Part shown: positions 52,417 through 61,441 of the stretch, piece by piece | Layout: each line of letters starts with the position of its first letter | How positions within the stretch are numbered: position 1 is the first letter of the stretch | DNA from: Couchioplanes azureus | GTDB taxonomy: Bacteria > Actinomycetota > Actinomycetes > Mycobacteriales > Micromonosporaceae | NCBI RefSeq assembly: GCF_014648355.1 | Contig: NZ_BMQY01000008.1 | Coordinates: 44,365 to 108,364 of the forward strand | Direction of reading: 5' to 3' | Length of the DNA: 64,000 nucleotides | Program-made: the position numbers and the translations under genes | The notes under the pieces: generated by a model | Databases searched by the model: none | What the model was told of the DNA's origin: nothing | The model's input: only the letters and a program-made list of their open reading frames with translations

Positions 52417-52854
52417 TCAGCCGCCCGCCACGACCGTGACGACGGCTTCACCGGTGACGTTCTCGCCACCTCCCCGGCGGGAGTGGCTCACGGCGTAGTC
52501 GCCCGGTGGGGCGTCGCGCGGAATCGCGATCTCGCTAACCGGGGGAGTGCCCGGCGAGCCGGACACCTTGACCGGCGCGGCGGTGAGCCGCAGACCGACC
52601 GCCGCGCCCGCCGCGCCGGTCGGGCCCGCCATCACGGCCGTCAGCTCGACGTTCTCCGCGGCCGGCCGGCCCTCCTTCTCCTCGGCGACCCAGTGCAGAG
52701 TGAGCGTCTCCCCGGGCCGATACGTCTTCTGCAGGTCCTCCTGCCGGCAGCAGGTGTAGACCACGCTCTTGCCGGAAGACGCCTCATCGCCGCATGCCGC
52801 CGCCCCGAGCGGGCCGACCAGGCACAAGCCGACCGCCAGATGTCCGAGCCTCAT
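52417..52854 (-). CDS. Putative secreted lipoprotein
   Basis: A 145-residue lipoprotein with signal peptide and lipobox GAAAC at Cys21. The mature part begins with a low-complexity stretch, contains a vicinal cysteine pair in YTCCRQED near residue 35, and continues as a beta-rich domain reading TLTLHWVAEEKEGRPAAENV and PPGDYAVSHSRRGG, reminiscent of a small immunoglobulin-like fold. I recognise no family. The stop of this gene directly abuts a terminator hairpin. The ATG has GAGGG unusually close upstream, so the start is likely but not certain. Confidence 0.72.
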   Translation of the reverse strand: MRLGHLAVGLCLVGPLGAAACGDEASSGKSVVYTCCRQEDLQKTYRPGETLTLHWVAEEKEGRPAAENVELTAVMAGPTGAAGAAVGLRLTAAPVKVSGSPGTPPVSEIAIPRDAPPGDYAVSHSRRGGGENVTGEAVVTVVAGG

Positions 52855-52904
52855 CCCTCAAGTCTGGGGTGCCGAGGGCCGGCGCAACGGCACATTCGCC
52901 CCTT

Positions 52905-54260
52905 TCAGTCGAGCGCGGACATGGCGTGCTTGACGCGCGTGTACTCCAGCAGTCCCTGCATCGCGAGGTCGCTGCCGTGCCCGGAGTCGCCGGTGCCGCC
53001 GTGCGGCATCTCGGAGACCGTCGTGCCGTGGGTGTTGACCCAGACGATGCCGGCCTCCAGGTCCCGCATGGCGCGCATGGCCCGGCCGTGGTCGCGGGTC
53101 CACACCCCGGCGGCGAGGCCGTACGGCGTGCCGTTGGCCAGCCGCAGGGCCTCCTGCTCGGTGCCGAAGCGCTGCACGGTGACGACCGGCCCGAACGTCT
53201 CGTGCCGCACGACGTCGTCCTGCTGCCGCACGCCGGCGACCACGGTCGGCTCGTGGTGGAAGCCCGGACCGCCCGGCGGCCGGCCGCCGCACACCACCGT
53301 GGCGTGCGCGGGCAGGCCGTCCAGCACCGCCCGCACGCCGGCCAGCTGGGCGGCGCTGTTGAGCGGCCCATAGTGGACGTCCTGCCGCAGCTCGCCGGCC
53401 GCCGAGGCGAACGCCGCGACGAACGCGTCGTGGATGCGGTCGTGCACCAGCAGCCGGGACGGCGCGGTGCAGTCCTGACCGGCGTTGTAGTACGCGACCG
53501 GGGCCAGCGCCCCGGCCACCGCGCCGACGTCGACGTCGTCCCAGACCACGACCGGTGCGTTGCCGCCCAGCTCCAGGTGGACCCGCTTGAGCCCGGCGCC
53601 GGCCTCGGCGGCGATCTCCCGGCCGGCGCGGACGCTGCCGGTGACCGCGACCAGCCGGGGCACCGGATGGCGGACCAGCAGCCGGCCGGTGTCGCGGTCG
53701 CCGCAGACGACGTTCAGCACCCCCTCGGGCAGGTGGCCGGCGGCCAGCTCGGCCAGCCGCAGCGCGGTCGACGGCGTGGTCTCGGCCGGCTTGAGCACCA
53801 CCGTGTTGCCCGCCGCGAGGGCCGGCGCGATCTTCCACACCGCCATCATCAGCGGGTAGTTCCACGGGGTGATCTGGGCGCACACCCCGACCGGCTCGCG
53901 GCGCAGCATGGAGGTGAAGCCGTCGGCGTACTCGCCGGTGGCCTGGCCGGGCAGCGCCCGCGCGGCGCCGGCGTAGAAGCGCAGCGTGTCGACGATCGCC
54001 GGCAGCTCGTCGGCGGCGAACTGCCGGCGCGGCTTGCCGGTGTCCCGGCACTCGGCCTCGACCAGAGCGTCCGCGTCGAGCGCCACGGCGTCGGCGAGGC
54101 CGAGCAGCGCGCGCTGCCGGGTGGCCGGGCTGGTCCGCGACCACGGCCCGAACGCCGCGGCCGCGGCCTGGCAGGCCGCGTCCACCTCGGCCGCCGAGGC
54201 GATCGGCACCCGGCCGTGCGCGGCACCCGTCACCGGGTCGATCAGCGTCAGGTCAGCCAT
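52905..54260 (-). CDS. Aldehyde dehydrogenase (gamma-aminobutyraldehyde type)
   Basis: A 451-residue ALDH. The catalytic cysteine is Cys264 in NAGQDCTAPSR and the general-base glutamate lies in LELGGNAP. The NAD-binding region includes TPWNYPLMMAVWKIAPALA and KPAETTPSTA, and the ending is typical of gamma-aminobutyraldehyde and betaine-aldehyde dehydrogenases. It is the last gene of the catabolic operon and overlaps the amine oxidase gene by eight bases. It would oxidise the aldehyde made by that oxidase to an acid. The N-terminus is slightly shorter than the family norm of about 475. Confidence 0.92.
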   Translation of the reverse strand: MADLTLIDPVTGAAHGRVPIASAAEVDAACQAAAAAFGPWSRTSPATRQRALLGLADAVALDADALVEAECRDTGKPRRQFAADELPAIVDTLRFYAGAARALPGQATGEYADGFTSMLRREPVGVCAQITPWNYPLMMAVWKIAPALAAGNTVVLKPAETTPSTALRLAELAAGHLPEGVLNVVCGDRDTGRLLVRHPVPRLVAVTGSVRAGREIAAEAGAGLKRVHLELGGNAPVVVWDDVDVGAVAGALAPVAYYNAGQDCTAPSRLLVHDRIHDAFVAAFASAAGELRQDVHYGPLNSAAQLAGVRAVLDGLPAHATVVCGGRPPGGPGFHHEPTVVAGVRQQDDVVRHETFGPVVTVQRFGTEQEALRLANGTPYGLAAGVWTRDHGRAMRAMRDLEAGIVWVNTHGTTVSEMPHGGTGDSGHGSDLAMQGLLEYTRVKHAMSALD

Positions 54261-55566
54261 GCTCGAGCACCTCCGCGGCGGCCGCGCGCCCGGTGCGCAC
54301 GGCGCCCTCCAGGTAGCCGGCGACCCACTGGTCGGAGCCGCACACGTAGAACGGTGGCTCGTGGGTGCCGTGCCGCGGCCCGACCGCCAGCACGTCGCCC
54401 GGCGCCCACTGCGTCACGTACCCCTGGGTCCACCGGTCCCGGCCCCACATGCGCAGGTAGAACGCGCTCGGTGCGAGCGCCTCGTCGCCGTACATCCGGG
54501 CGACCTCGGCGAGCAGCTCGCGTTGCCGCAGGTGGGCCGGGATGCCGTCGAGCACGGCGAGGCGCTCCGGCGGCACCAGCGCGGACAGGACGCCCTCGCG
54601 CTGCACCCAGGTGCTGCCGAGCACGGCCTCGGACTCCGACAGGCCGGCCAGGCCGAGGCCGCGCCAGAACGGCCGGTCGTAGGCCATGGCCACCTTCGCC
54701 GCGCGGGCGTGGCGCTGCCGGTGCAGGGAGTCGAGCCGTTCGGCCGGGACGCCGCGGATGGCGACGTCGCGCAGCGGGCCGACCGGCAGGGCGCTCACCA
54801 CCGCGCCGGCGGTGAACGTCTCGCCGTCGGCCAGCCGTACGGCGCAGCCGGCGGGCGCGATGTCGACCGCGGCGACCGGCGCGCCGGTGCGGACCCGGCC
54901 GGGCAGCGCCGCGGCCAGGCGCAGCGCGACCGTGGCGGAGCCCTCGGCGACCCGCAGGCACTCCCAGTCGGCCAGCTCGTAGTGCCCGGTGCTGGGCACG
55001 GCGGCCGACTTGCGCAGCGCGGCCAGCAGCGAGGTGCGCTCGCAGGAGCCGCCGGCGAGGCTGAGCTGGCCGATCTCCCACAGCCGCAGCACCGCCGGGG
55101 TGGCGCCCTCGGCGCGCAGCCAGTCGCCGACGCTGAGCGCGTCCAGCCTGGCCGCGTCCGGGTGCGACCACGGGTCGTCCGGGTTCACGGTGCGGGCCAG
55201 CCGCACGTACGCGGCGGTCACCCGCTCGTTGCCGGCGGCGTCGCCGGTGCCGAACCAGGCGGGCGGGTCGCCGGCGCGGACGCCCTCCGGCACGGCCCGC
55301 ACGATGTCCCCGGGCTCGGCGACATACGAGGGCACGAGGGTGAGCCCGAGCTCGGCGACGAGTGCGAGGTACGCGGTGTGCGCGTGCCCGACCACCTCGC
55401 CGCCGAGCTGGACCAGCCGGCCGTCCGGCAGCGCGGCCTGCTCGACCCGGCCGCCGACCCGGTCGCGGGCCTCCAGCACCAGCACGTCGGCGCCGGCGGC
55501 GGCCAGGTCCCGGGCCGCACTCAGCCCGGCGAGGCCGGCGCCCAGCACGATCACGTCGTGTCTCAC
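54253..55566 (-). CDS. FAD-dependent amine oxidase
   Basis: The 437-residue flavoprotein belongs to the monoamine oxidase family: GAGLAGLSAARDL at about residues 8-20, the ARDRVGGRV motif that follows the FAD-binding strand, and a C-terminal FAD-contact GSDQWVAGYLEGAVRTGR near residue 415. It oxidises amines to imines or aldehydes with release of peroxide; the substrate is probably an amine brought in by the transporter of this operon. The start is the GTG at 55566, which overlaps the ATPase stop by four bases (GTGA). No signal peptide, so cytoplasmic. Confidence 0.92.
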   Translation of the reverse strand: MRHDVIVLGAGLAGLSAARDLAAAGADVLVLEARDRVGGRVEQAALPDGRLVQLGGEVVGHAHTAYLALVAELGLTLVPSYVAEPGDIVRAVPEGVRAGDPPAWFGTGDAAGNERVTAAYVRLARTVNPDDPWSHPDAARLDALSVGDWLRAEGATPAVLRLWEIGQLSLAGGSCERTSLLAALRKSAAVPSTGHYELADWECLRVAEGSATVALRLAAALPGRVRTGAPVAAVDIAPAGCAVRLADGETFTAGAVVSALPVGPLRDVAIRGVPAERLDSLHRQRHARAAKVAMAYDRPFWRGLGLAGLSESEAVLGSTWVQREGVLSALVPPERLAVLDGIPAHLRQRELLAEVARMYGDEALAPSAFYLRMWGRDRWTQGYVTQWAPGDVLAVGPRHGTHEPPFYVCGSDQWVAGYLEGAVRTGRAAAAEVLEHG

Positions 55567-56630
55567 GGCAGCACCAGGCAATCCTCGGGGCGCCAGCCCA
55601 GCTCGACCTGTTCGCCGCCCTCCCAGCGGTCCTCCCGCCGGGCCCGCGCGGTGTTCTGCTCCAGTGCCGCGATGCGCAGGCCGGGCGCCAGGTCGATGAG
55701 GTAGGTGGTGGTCGGTCCGGAGTACACGGTCTCCCGGATCACGCCGGTGAGCCGGACCATCGCCGGTTCGAAGTCGGACAGCCAGATCTTCTCCGGCCGT
55801 ACCGACACCGCCACCGTGCTGCCGTCGGCGCAGCCGCCGCGCCGGCCCACCGGGAGCCGTACGTCGCCGTCGAGGGTGACCGTGCCGCCCGCGTAGACGC
55901 CGGTCATGAGGTTCGAGGTGCCCATGAACGAGGCGACGAACCGGCTGGCCGGCCGCTCGTACACGTCCTCGGGGGTGCCGCACTGCTCGACGAGGCCGCC
56001 GTCCATCACGGCGACCCGGTCGGCCATGGTGAGCGCCTCGTCCTGGTCGTGGGTGACGAACACGAACGTGATGCCGACCTCGCGCTGGATCTGCTTGAGC
56101 TCCACCTGCATCTGGCGGCGCAGCTTGAGGTCGAGCGCGGCCAGCGGCTCGTCCAGCAGCAGCACCTTGGGGCGGTTGACCAGCGCCCGGGCCACCGCCA
56201 CCCGCTGGCGCTGCCCGCCGGACAGCGTGCGGGGCCGCCGCGCCGCCAGCTCGCCGAGCTGCACCAGCTCCAGCATCCGGCCCACGCGCTCGCGGATCTC
56301 GGCCCGGGGCCGGCCCCGGCGCTTGAGCCCGAAGGCGACGTTGTCCCAGATGCTGAGGTGGTCGAAGAGCGCGTAGCTCTGGAAGACGGTGTTCACGTCG
56401 CGCCGGTGCGGCGGCTGCGCGGTGACGTCGACGCCGTCGAGGTGGATGCTGCCGGACGTCGGCGTGGTGAACCCGCCGATCATGCGCAGCGTGGTGGTCT
56501 TGCCGCAGCCGGACGGCCCGAGCAGCGCGAAGAACTCGCCCTGGGCGATGTCCAGGTCGATGTTCCGCACGGCGGGTGCGGTGCCGAACGACTTGGTGAC
56601 GGCGGTGAGGCGGACGGCCGGATGCGCCAT
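55563..56630 (-). CDS. potA: Polyamine-type ABC transporter ATPase (PotA-like)
   Basis: A 355-residue ATPase with Walker A GPSGCGKTTT near residue 39, Q-loop NTVFQSYALFDHLS, signature LSGGQRQRV, Walker B VLLLDEPLAALD and the H-loop FVFVTHDQDEALT. The C-terminal third forms the regulatory TOBE domain of the spermidine/putrescine group. It would power the two permeases encoded just upstream. ATG at 56630 has GGAGAG upstream. Only four bases separate it from the preceding permease gene. Substrate specificity for polyamines versus other quaternary or amino compounds cannot be read from the ATPase. Confidence 0.93.
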   Translation of the reverse strand: MAHPAVRLTAVTKSFGTAPAVRNIDLDIAQGEFFALLGPSGCGKTTTLRMIGGFTTPTSGSIHLDGVDVTAQPPHRRDVNTVFQSYALFDHLSIWDNVAFGLKRRGRPRAEIRERVGRMLELVQLGELAARRPRTLSGGQRQRVAVARALVNRPKVLLLDEPLAALDLKLRRQMQVELKQIQREVGITFVFVTHDQDEALTMADRVAVMDGGLVEQCGTPEDVYERPASRFVASFMGTSNLMTGVYAGGTVTLDGDVRLPVGRRGGCADGSTVAVSVRPEKIWLSDFEPAMVRLTGVIRETVYSGPTTTYLIDLAPGLRIAALEQNTARARREDRWEGGEQVELGWRPEDCLVLP

Positions 56631-56634
56631 GGGC

Positions 56635-57447
56635 TCACTCTCCTGACAGGATCGACAGGCCACCACGGCGGCCGAAGAAGCGGGGGATCACCAACGCCAG
56701 CGCGATCAGGGCGACCGAGCCGAGCAGCATGACCGTGCCGACGGCGTTGATGGTGGGTTGCACGCCGAACCGGATCGCCGAGTAGATCCGCACGGACAGC
56801 GGTTGCGGCGTGACGCCGGTGGTGAAGTACGCCAGCACGAAGTCGTCGAAGACCAGCGCGAAGATCAGCACCGCGCTGGCCAGGATCGCCGGCAGCAGCG
56901 CCGGCAGCGTCACCAGCCGCAGCGCCTGCCAGCGCGTCGCGCCGAGGTCCATCGCCGCCTCCTCCAGCTCGGGGTTCAACGCGGCGACCCGCGAGCGCAG
57001 GATGACGGTGACGTACGAGATGGAGAAGGTGACCTCGGCGATCATCACGGTGCCGGTGGACAGCGGCACGCCGAAGCCCTTGAACAGCATCATCGACGCG
57101 ACCCCGGTGACGATCTCCGGCGTGACCAGGGGCACGAGCATGACCAGCCCGGCGAACGAGCCGAGCACGCCCCGGGTGCGCACCAGGCCGAGCGCGAGCG
57201 CCACCCCGAGCACGACCGAGCCGATCATCGCCACCAGCGACACGCGCAGGCTCATGCCCAGCGACTGCAGCAGCTCCTGGTCGTCCAGGAACGCCTGGTA
57301 CCAGCGCAGGCTGAATCCTTTCAGCACGCTCAGCGACTTCTGGCCGTTGAACGAGAAGAGCACCACGACGACGATCGGTGCGTACAGCAGGGTGAAGAAC
57401 GCCAGGGTGGCGGCGATGGCGAAGCGGGGCCGGCGTGGCGTGCTCAT
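56635..57447 (-). CDS. potC: Polyamine-type ABC transporter permease (PotC-like)
   Basis: A 270-residue permease with six transmembrane helices and a binding-protein-dependent transport EAA loop, EEAAMDLGATRWQALRLVTLPAL, near residue 175. The first helix reads FFTLLYAPIVVVVLFSFNG, a common PotC opening. It pairs with the PotB-like permease; the two genes overlap by four bases (ATGA). It is part of the eight-gene leftward catabolic operon. Confidence 0.92.
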   Translation of the reverse strand: MSTPRRPRFAIAATLAFFTLLYAPIVVVVLFSFNGQKSLSVLKGFSLRWYQAFLDDQELLQSLGMSLRVSLVAMIGSVVLGVALALGLVRTRGVLGSFAGLVMLVPLVTPEIVTGVASMMLFKGFGVPLSTGTVMIAEVTFSISYVTVILRSRVAALNPELEEAAMDLGATRWQALRLVTLPALLPAILASAVLIFALVFDDFVLAYFTTGVTPQPLSVRIYSAIRFGVQPTINAVGTVMLLGSVALIALALVIPRFFGRRGGLSILSGE

Positions 57448-58322
57448 CGGGCCTCGCTCCCGGTCTCGTCGCGGCGTACCCGCCGCAGGTAGCCGCCCAT
57501 CACCACCAGCAGCACCAGCATCAGCAGCATGGTGAGCGCCGAGCCGAGCGGCCAGTCCTGCCCGCCGAAGAAAGCGCCCTGGATCAGGTTGCCGATCATC
57601 ACCTGGTCCGGCCCGCCGAGGAACGACGCGCTGACGAAGTCGCCCATGGCCGGCAGGAAGACCAGCACCAGCCCCGCGAGCGCGCCCTGGCGGGTGGCCG
57701 GCACGGTGACGAACAGGAACGTGCGCAGCGGGCCGCCGTAGAGGTCGCGGCCGGCCTCGATGAGGGAGGTGTCCATCCGTTCCAGCGCCGCGTACAGCGG
57801 CAGGATCATGAAGACCACGAAGCCGTAGCAGAGCCCGGCCACGACGCCGAAGCCGGTGTTGACGATGCGCCAGTCCGGCGGCGCGCCGAGCGCGCGGGCC
57901 AGCCGCAGCACCGGTCCCTCGTCGGCGAGCAGCACCGACCAGCCGTACATGCGCACCAGGAAGTTGGCGAAGAACGGCACGACGATCGCGGCGACGAGCG
58001 CGTTCTTGTACCGCCCGCCGTGCAGCGCGATGGCGTACGCGACCGGGTAGGCCACCAGCAGGCAGATCACCGACGTGGCCGCGGCGTAGAGCAGCGAGCG
58101 CAGGATCACCACCCGGTACACCGGGTCGGCGACGGCGGCGACGTTGGCCAGCGAGGTGCCGAACCGGGGGTTGCCCAGCTCGTCGGTGCTGCCGAAGGCG
58201 AGCGCGGTCACCAGCAGCAGCGCCGCCACGAAGAAGACCGACATCCAGATCGTGCCGGGCAGCAGCAGGACGGACCAGAGGCCGCTGCCCGGTGCGCGGG
58301 CGCCGGTGCGCTGACGGGCCAC
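57444..58322 (-). CDS. potB: Polyamine-type ABC transporter permease (PotB-like)
   Basis: The 292-residue permease has six transmembrane helices. The family EAA loop is IEAGRDLYGGPLRTFLFVTVPATR, around residue 195. An opening helix WSVLLLPGTIWMSVFFVAALL and the PFFANFLVRMYGW segment match PotB/PotH-type proteins. The start is the GTG at 58322, three bases after the substrate-binding protein stop. It forms the heterodimeric channel with the PotC-like protein. Confidence 0.92.
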   Translation of the reverse strand: MARQRTGARAPGSGLWSVLLLPGTIWMSVFFVAALLLVTALAFGSTDELGNPRFGTSLANVAAVADPVYRVVILRSLLYAAATSVICLLVAYPVAYAIALHGGRYKNALVAAIVVPFFANFLVRMYGWSVLLADEGPVLRLARALGAPPDWRIVNTGFGVVAGLCYGFVVFMILPLYAALERMDTSLIEAGRDLYGGPLRTFLFVTVPATRQGALAGLVLVFLPAMGDFVSASFLGGPDQVMIGNLIQGAFFGGQDWPLGSALTMLLMLVLLVVMGGYLRRVRRDETGSEAR

Positions 58323-58325
58323 GCC

Positions 58326-59462
58326 TCAGCCGGCCTTGGCTTCGGTCCAGGCCTTGTCGCGGGCCCGCTCCTGCTCCTGGGTGCCGTTGCGGTACATCAT
58401 GTCCTGGCGCAGGTCCGCCGGGGTCACCGCGCACTGCGGCAGGGACTCGATCAGTGGCGCGTAGATCTGCTCGGCGCCCTTCACCGGCATGGGGTAGCCG
58501 ATGTAGGTGATGTTCTTCTTCACGTTCTCCGGGCGCAGCATGTAGTCGATGAACAGCAGCGCGGTGCCGGGATGGGCGGCGTTGGCCGGGATCGCGTAGC
58601 AGTCGGAGTTCAGCGGCGCGCCCTCCCGGGCCACCTCGAAGCCGTACCTGTCCGCGTCCTCGGCCTGGTTGAGTACGGCCACCATGTCGCCGCTCCACGC
58701 CTGGGTCAGGTGGGCGTTGCCGCTGAGCAGGTTGTTCCAGTCGTCGCTGGAGAACCCGCGCAGGTTCGGGCGCAGTCCCTTGAGCTCGGCGACGATGCGC
58801 CTCAGGTCGTCGTCGGCCGAGGTGTTCAGGTCGAGGCCGAGCTTGAGGGCCGCCATGCCGAGCACCTCGTCCCGGTCGTCGAGCACGTAGGCGTACCCCT
58901 TGGCCTTGGGGTTCCACAGGTCGGCCCAGGAGCCGCCGAGGCTCTCGCCGAGCTTGTCCTTGCGCCAGCCGATGCCGGTCTTGTACATGCTGAACGGGAC
59001 GCTGTGCGCCGACTGGGGGTCGTACCAGGGATCGGCGAAGTACGAGTAGGTGCCGAAGACCGACTCGGCGTTGCGCAGCGTGGTGTGGTCGATACGGCGC
59101 AGTTTGCCACCCCGGGCCAGCCGCTGGGTCCATTTCGCCGACGGGAAGATCAGGTCGTACGCGTTGCCGGCGTTGATCTTCGCGACCATCGACTCCATCG
59201 AGTCGAAGTGGGACTGCACGACCTTGACGCCGTACTCCTTGCCGAAGCCCTCGAAGACCGACGGGTCCACGTAGTCCGCCCAGTTGAAGTAGATGAGCGG
59301 GCCGTCGATCCTGGGCTGGACCGGCGGTGAGGTGTCCTCGGGTGCGGCGGAGGAGGCGTTCTGCTGCGAGTCCGCCGCGAACGAGCAGGCGCTCGTGGCG
59401 AGGCCGGTCAGGCCGGCCAGCGACGCGCCCAGCAGGGCTCGCCGGGAGAGGGGTCTGGACAT
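58326..59462 (-). CDS. potD: Polyamine-type ABC transporter substrate-binding lipoprotein (PotD-like)
   Basis: The 378-residue protein starts SRRALLGASLAGLTG, a twin-arginine-like signal, with lipobox ATSAC at Cys26, so it may be exported folded by Tat and then lipidated. The mature part has the PotD-type opening GPLIYFNWADYVDPSVFEGF, the region YDLIFPSAKWTQRL and SGDMVAVLNQAED further on. It captures the substrate outside the membrane. Binding-site aromatic residues are present, but specificity (polyamine, betaine or another amine) is not decidable by eye. It lies 75 bp after the TetR gene. Confidence 0.9.
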   Translation of the reverse strand: MSRPLSRRALLGASLAGLTGLATSACSFAADSQQNASSAAPEDTSPPVQPRIDGPLIYFNWADYVDPSVFEGFGKEYGVKVVQSHFDSMESMVAKINAGNAYDLIFPSAKWTQRLARGGKLRRIDHTTLRNAESVFGTYSYFADPWYDPQSAHSVPFSMYKTGIGWRKDKLGESLGGSWADLWNPKAKGYAYVLDDRDEVLGMAALKLGLDLNTSADDDLRRIVAELKGLRPNLRGFSSDDWNNLLSGNAHLTQAWSGDMVAVLNQAEDADRYGFEVAREGAPLNSDCYAIPANAAHPGTALLFIDYMLRPENVKKNITYIGYPMPVKGAEQIYAPLIESLPQCAVTPADLRQDMMYRNGTQEQERARDKAWTEAKAG

Positions 59463-59537
59463 GGAGGAACCACCTTTGACGAAGGGCAGGGTGGATCGCC
59501 CCGGCGGGGGGAGCCGGGGATGGGGGGTGCGTGTGGT

Positions 59538-60170
59538 CTATCTGCGCAGGGAAACCTTGGACGCGGGGAAGGCCCCGGTGAGACCGAGGTCGGCGCTCAG
59601 CGCGAGCCACACCGCGGCCCGCGCGTCGTCGAGGGTGAGCTGCGGGTCGTCCAGCAGCAGCCGGATGCCGTAGCCGTCGGTGAGCACGAGCAGCAGGTCG
59701 GCCACCCGGTCCACGGTGCAGTCGGTGAACTCGCCGGCGGCGATGCCGGCCCGGATGACGCCGGCGGCCCACTCCCGCATCTGGCGGTAGAGGTCCACCG
59801 CCAGCAGCCGGGAGTCGACGTCCCGGGCGGCGCGCAGCCACAGCTCCTGCCAGAGCAGGAAGTCGCGGCGCAGCTCCGGGGTGCGGGGCAGGCAGGCGTC
59901 GATGATCCGGGCCAGCATCCAGGTGTGCGGTTGCTCGGCGGGCGGCTCGGCCTGGTAGTCCTCCGCGCCGGCGTGCTCGAAGGAATAGGCCATCGCGGCC
60001 AGGAAGAGTTTCTCGCGGTTGTCGAAGTGGTAGTGCAGCAGGGCCGTGGAGACCCCGGCGCGCTCGGCGATGTGCCGCATCCGTACGCCCTCGAAGCCGA
60101 CCTCGGCGATCGCGTCGCAGGCCGCCTGCACGATGCGGCGCCGGGTCTGCTCGGTGCGCGCGTCGCTCAT
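59538..60170 (-). CDS. TetR family transcriptional regulator
   Basis: A 210-residue regulator with an N-terminal TetR helix-turn-helix (residues 8-55: RRRIVQAACDAIAEVGFEGVRMRHIAERAGVSTALLHYHF, spread over the domain) and a helical ligand-binding domain (about 60-205) with WQELWLRAARD. It overlaps the Rieske oxygenase gene by four bases (ATGA), so it is translated with it and is probably an autoregulating repressor of the whole divergent locus. The two related palindromic sites between the arms are its likely operators. The ligand is probably the pathway substrate. Confidence 0.92.
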   Translation of the reverse strand: MSDARTEQTRRRIVQAACDAIAEVGFEGVRMRHIAERAGVSTALLHYHFDNREKLFLAAMAYSFEHAGAEDYQAEPPAEQPHTWMLARIIDACLPRTPELRRDFLLWQELWLRAARDVDSRLLAVDLYRQMREWAAGVIRAGIAAGEFTDCTVDRVADLLLVLTDGYGIRLLLDDPQLTLDDARAAVWLALSADLGLTGAFPASKVSLRR

Positions 60171-61330
60171 CGGGTGCCTCCCTGCGGTGCCTGCCCCGGT
60201 GCCAGGGCGGCGTCCATCGGTGCCAGGTCGGCCCGGATCCGGTCGGCGAACCAGCCGACGGCGGTCTCCCGCTGCGACAGCGGGCCGGGCGACCAGCCGG
60301 GCGTCGAGACACCCCGCTGCACCCGGGCGACCAGCTCGGCGTCCTCGTCGTTGGTGATCCAGCCGATCTTGATGTTGAGCCGCTGCGCGAGCCGGGTCCG
60401 CCAGCTCGTGCCCGGCTTAGCGTAGAAGGCGCCGGGGAGCGCGGAGCGCGACACCCCGAGCGGATGCACCGACCAGGCGATGACATGGTCGGGGTACAGG
60501 TCGATGAGGGTGTTGGGATAGATGACGGCGTAGCGCCACATCCGGTGGTCCTCGGGCCGCAGGCCCGGCATCGGGCTGGCGAGGCGCTGGTAGAGCCGTT
60601 CCCGCCGGTTCGACGACGGCTTGTCCCGGATCGGCACCTCGAAATACACATAGGACTCGCGGATGGTCGCGGTGTAGCGCTGGTAGTCCAGCAGGCGCAT
60701 CAGCCCGGGATGGGCCACCGGGACGTGGTAGCCCTCGAGGTAGTTGTCGACCACCACCTTCCAGTTGGCGTCCTGGGCCTCGGTGGCGGTGTCCTGGATG
60801 CGGTACCGGCCGACCGGCTCGAGGTCGGCGCCGAGGTAGCGCCCGATGAGGTCGGCGAGCCCGGGTACCCGCTGGTGCAGCGGCACCGCGTGCGGGTCGA
60901 GATTGGCGAACAGCAGGCCGAGGAACGACTCCACCCGTACGCCGAACAGCCCGAGTTTCGGCTTGTCCAGGCAGGGGATCGTGCGGCTCTCCGGCGCGCC
61001 GACCAGCGAGCCGTCCAGCCGGTAGGTCCAGCCGTGGTACGGGCAGCGGATCGCCTTGCCTGCGGGCTCCGCGGCGGCGACCAGCCGCGAGCCGCGGTGC
61101 CGGCAGACGTTGAGGTGGCCGGCCAGGCCGCCGTCCTCGGTGCGCACCACGAGCACCTCGCGGCCGGCGACCGGCGCGACGATGCGTGCACCCGGCCGCG
61201 GCAGGTCGGACTCGTGGCCGACCAGCTGCCAGCTGGAGCCGAACACACGGTCGGTCTCCCACTCGGCGATTCGCGGGTCGGTGTAGAAGCGGGCGGCGAG
61301 TGCCGCGCCGGTTGCCGCTGCCGTGGTCAT
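60167..61330 (-). CDS. Rieske-type aromatic/amine-hydroxylating oxygenase alpha subunit
   Basis: A 387-residue Rieske non-haem iron oxygenase. The 2Fe-2S ligands are C76-x-H78 in CRHRGSRL and C96-x2-H99 in CPYHGW. The mononuclear iron site lies in DNYLEGYHVPVAHP near residue 205, with two His and a later acidic ligand. The sequence resembles the GbcA/CntA-like group, which N-demethylates or oxygenates quaternary and tertiary amines (glycine betaine, carnitine, stachydrine), as well as ring hydroxylases. With the amine importer and oxidase beside it, an amine substrate is favoured. It is the first gene of the leftward operon. Confidence 0.9.
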   Translation of the reverse strand: MTTAAATGAALAARFYTDPRIAEWETDRVFGSSWQLVGHESDLPRPGARIVAPVAGREVLVVRTEDGGLAGHLNVCRHRGSRLVAAAEPAGKAIRCPYHGWTYRLDGSLVGAPESRTIPCLDKPKLGLFGVRVESFLGLLFANLDPHAVPLHQRVPGLADLIGRYLGADLEPVGRYRIQDTATEAQDANWKVVVDNYLEGYHVPVAHPGLMRLLDYQRYTATIRESYVYFEVPIRDKPSSNRRERLYQRLASPMPGLRPEDHRMWRYAVIYPNTLIDLYPDHVIAWSVHPLGVSRSALPGAFYAKPGTSWRTRLAQRLNIKIGWITNDEDAELVARVQRGVSTPGWSPGPLSQRETAVGWFADRIRADLAPMDAALAPGQAPQGGTR

Positions 61331-61352
61331 GTCGACTCCCCTCGGCGCCGGG

Positions 61353-61368
61353 CTGACTGATTGGTTAG
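61353..61368. promoter_or_regulatory. Operator-like site 1 (TetR)
   Basis: Read on the minus strand as CTAACCAATCAGTCAG, this 16-bp site agrees at 13 positions with the palindrome at 61412-61427. It lies 23 bases upstream of the Rieske oxygenase start, where a repressor would block the leftward operon. Confidence 0.5.
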
Positions 61369-61411
61369 CGAGACTCCTCCCGTCTTCGCAGGCCTGTCAA
61401 GGCCTTGATTG

Positions 61412-61431
61412 CTAACTAATCATTTAGTTAG
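61412..61431. promoter_or_regulatory. Operator-like site 2 (TetR), overlapping a leaderless promoter
   Basis: CTAACTAA and TTAGTTAG are exact complements separated by TCAT. Immediately after, TAGTGT (61429-61434) is a TANNNT -10 hexamer followed by exactly seven bases before the ATG at 61442. A bound regulator would cover the rightward promoter. Confidence 0.65.
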
Positions 61432-61441
61432 TGTCCGCCGC

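Noticed and set aside
56635..60651. A 1,338-codon frame spanning the PotC-like gene and upstream genes
   Set aside because: Only the last 270 codons encode the permease; the rest are out-of-frame readings of the PotB, PotD, TetR and Rieske genes.
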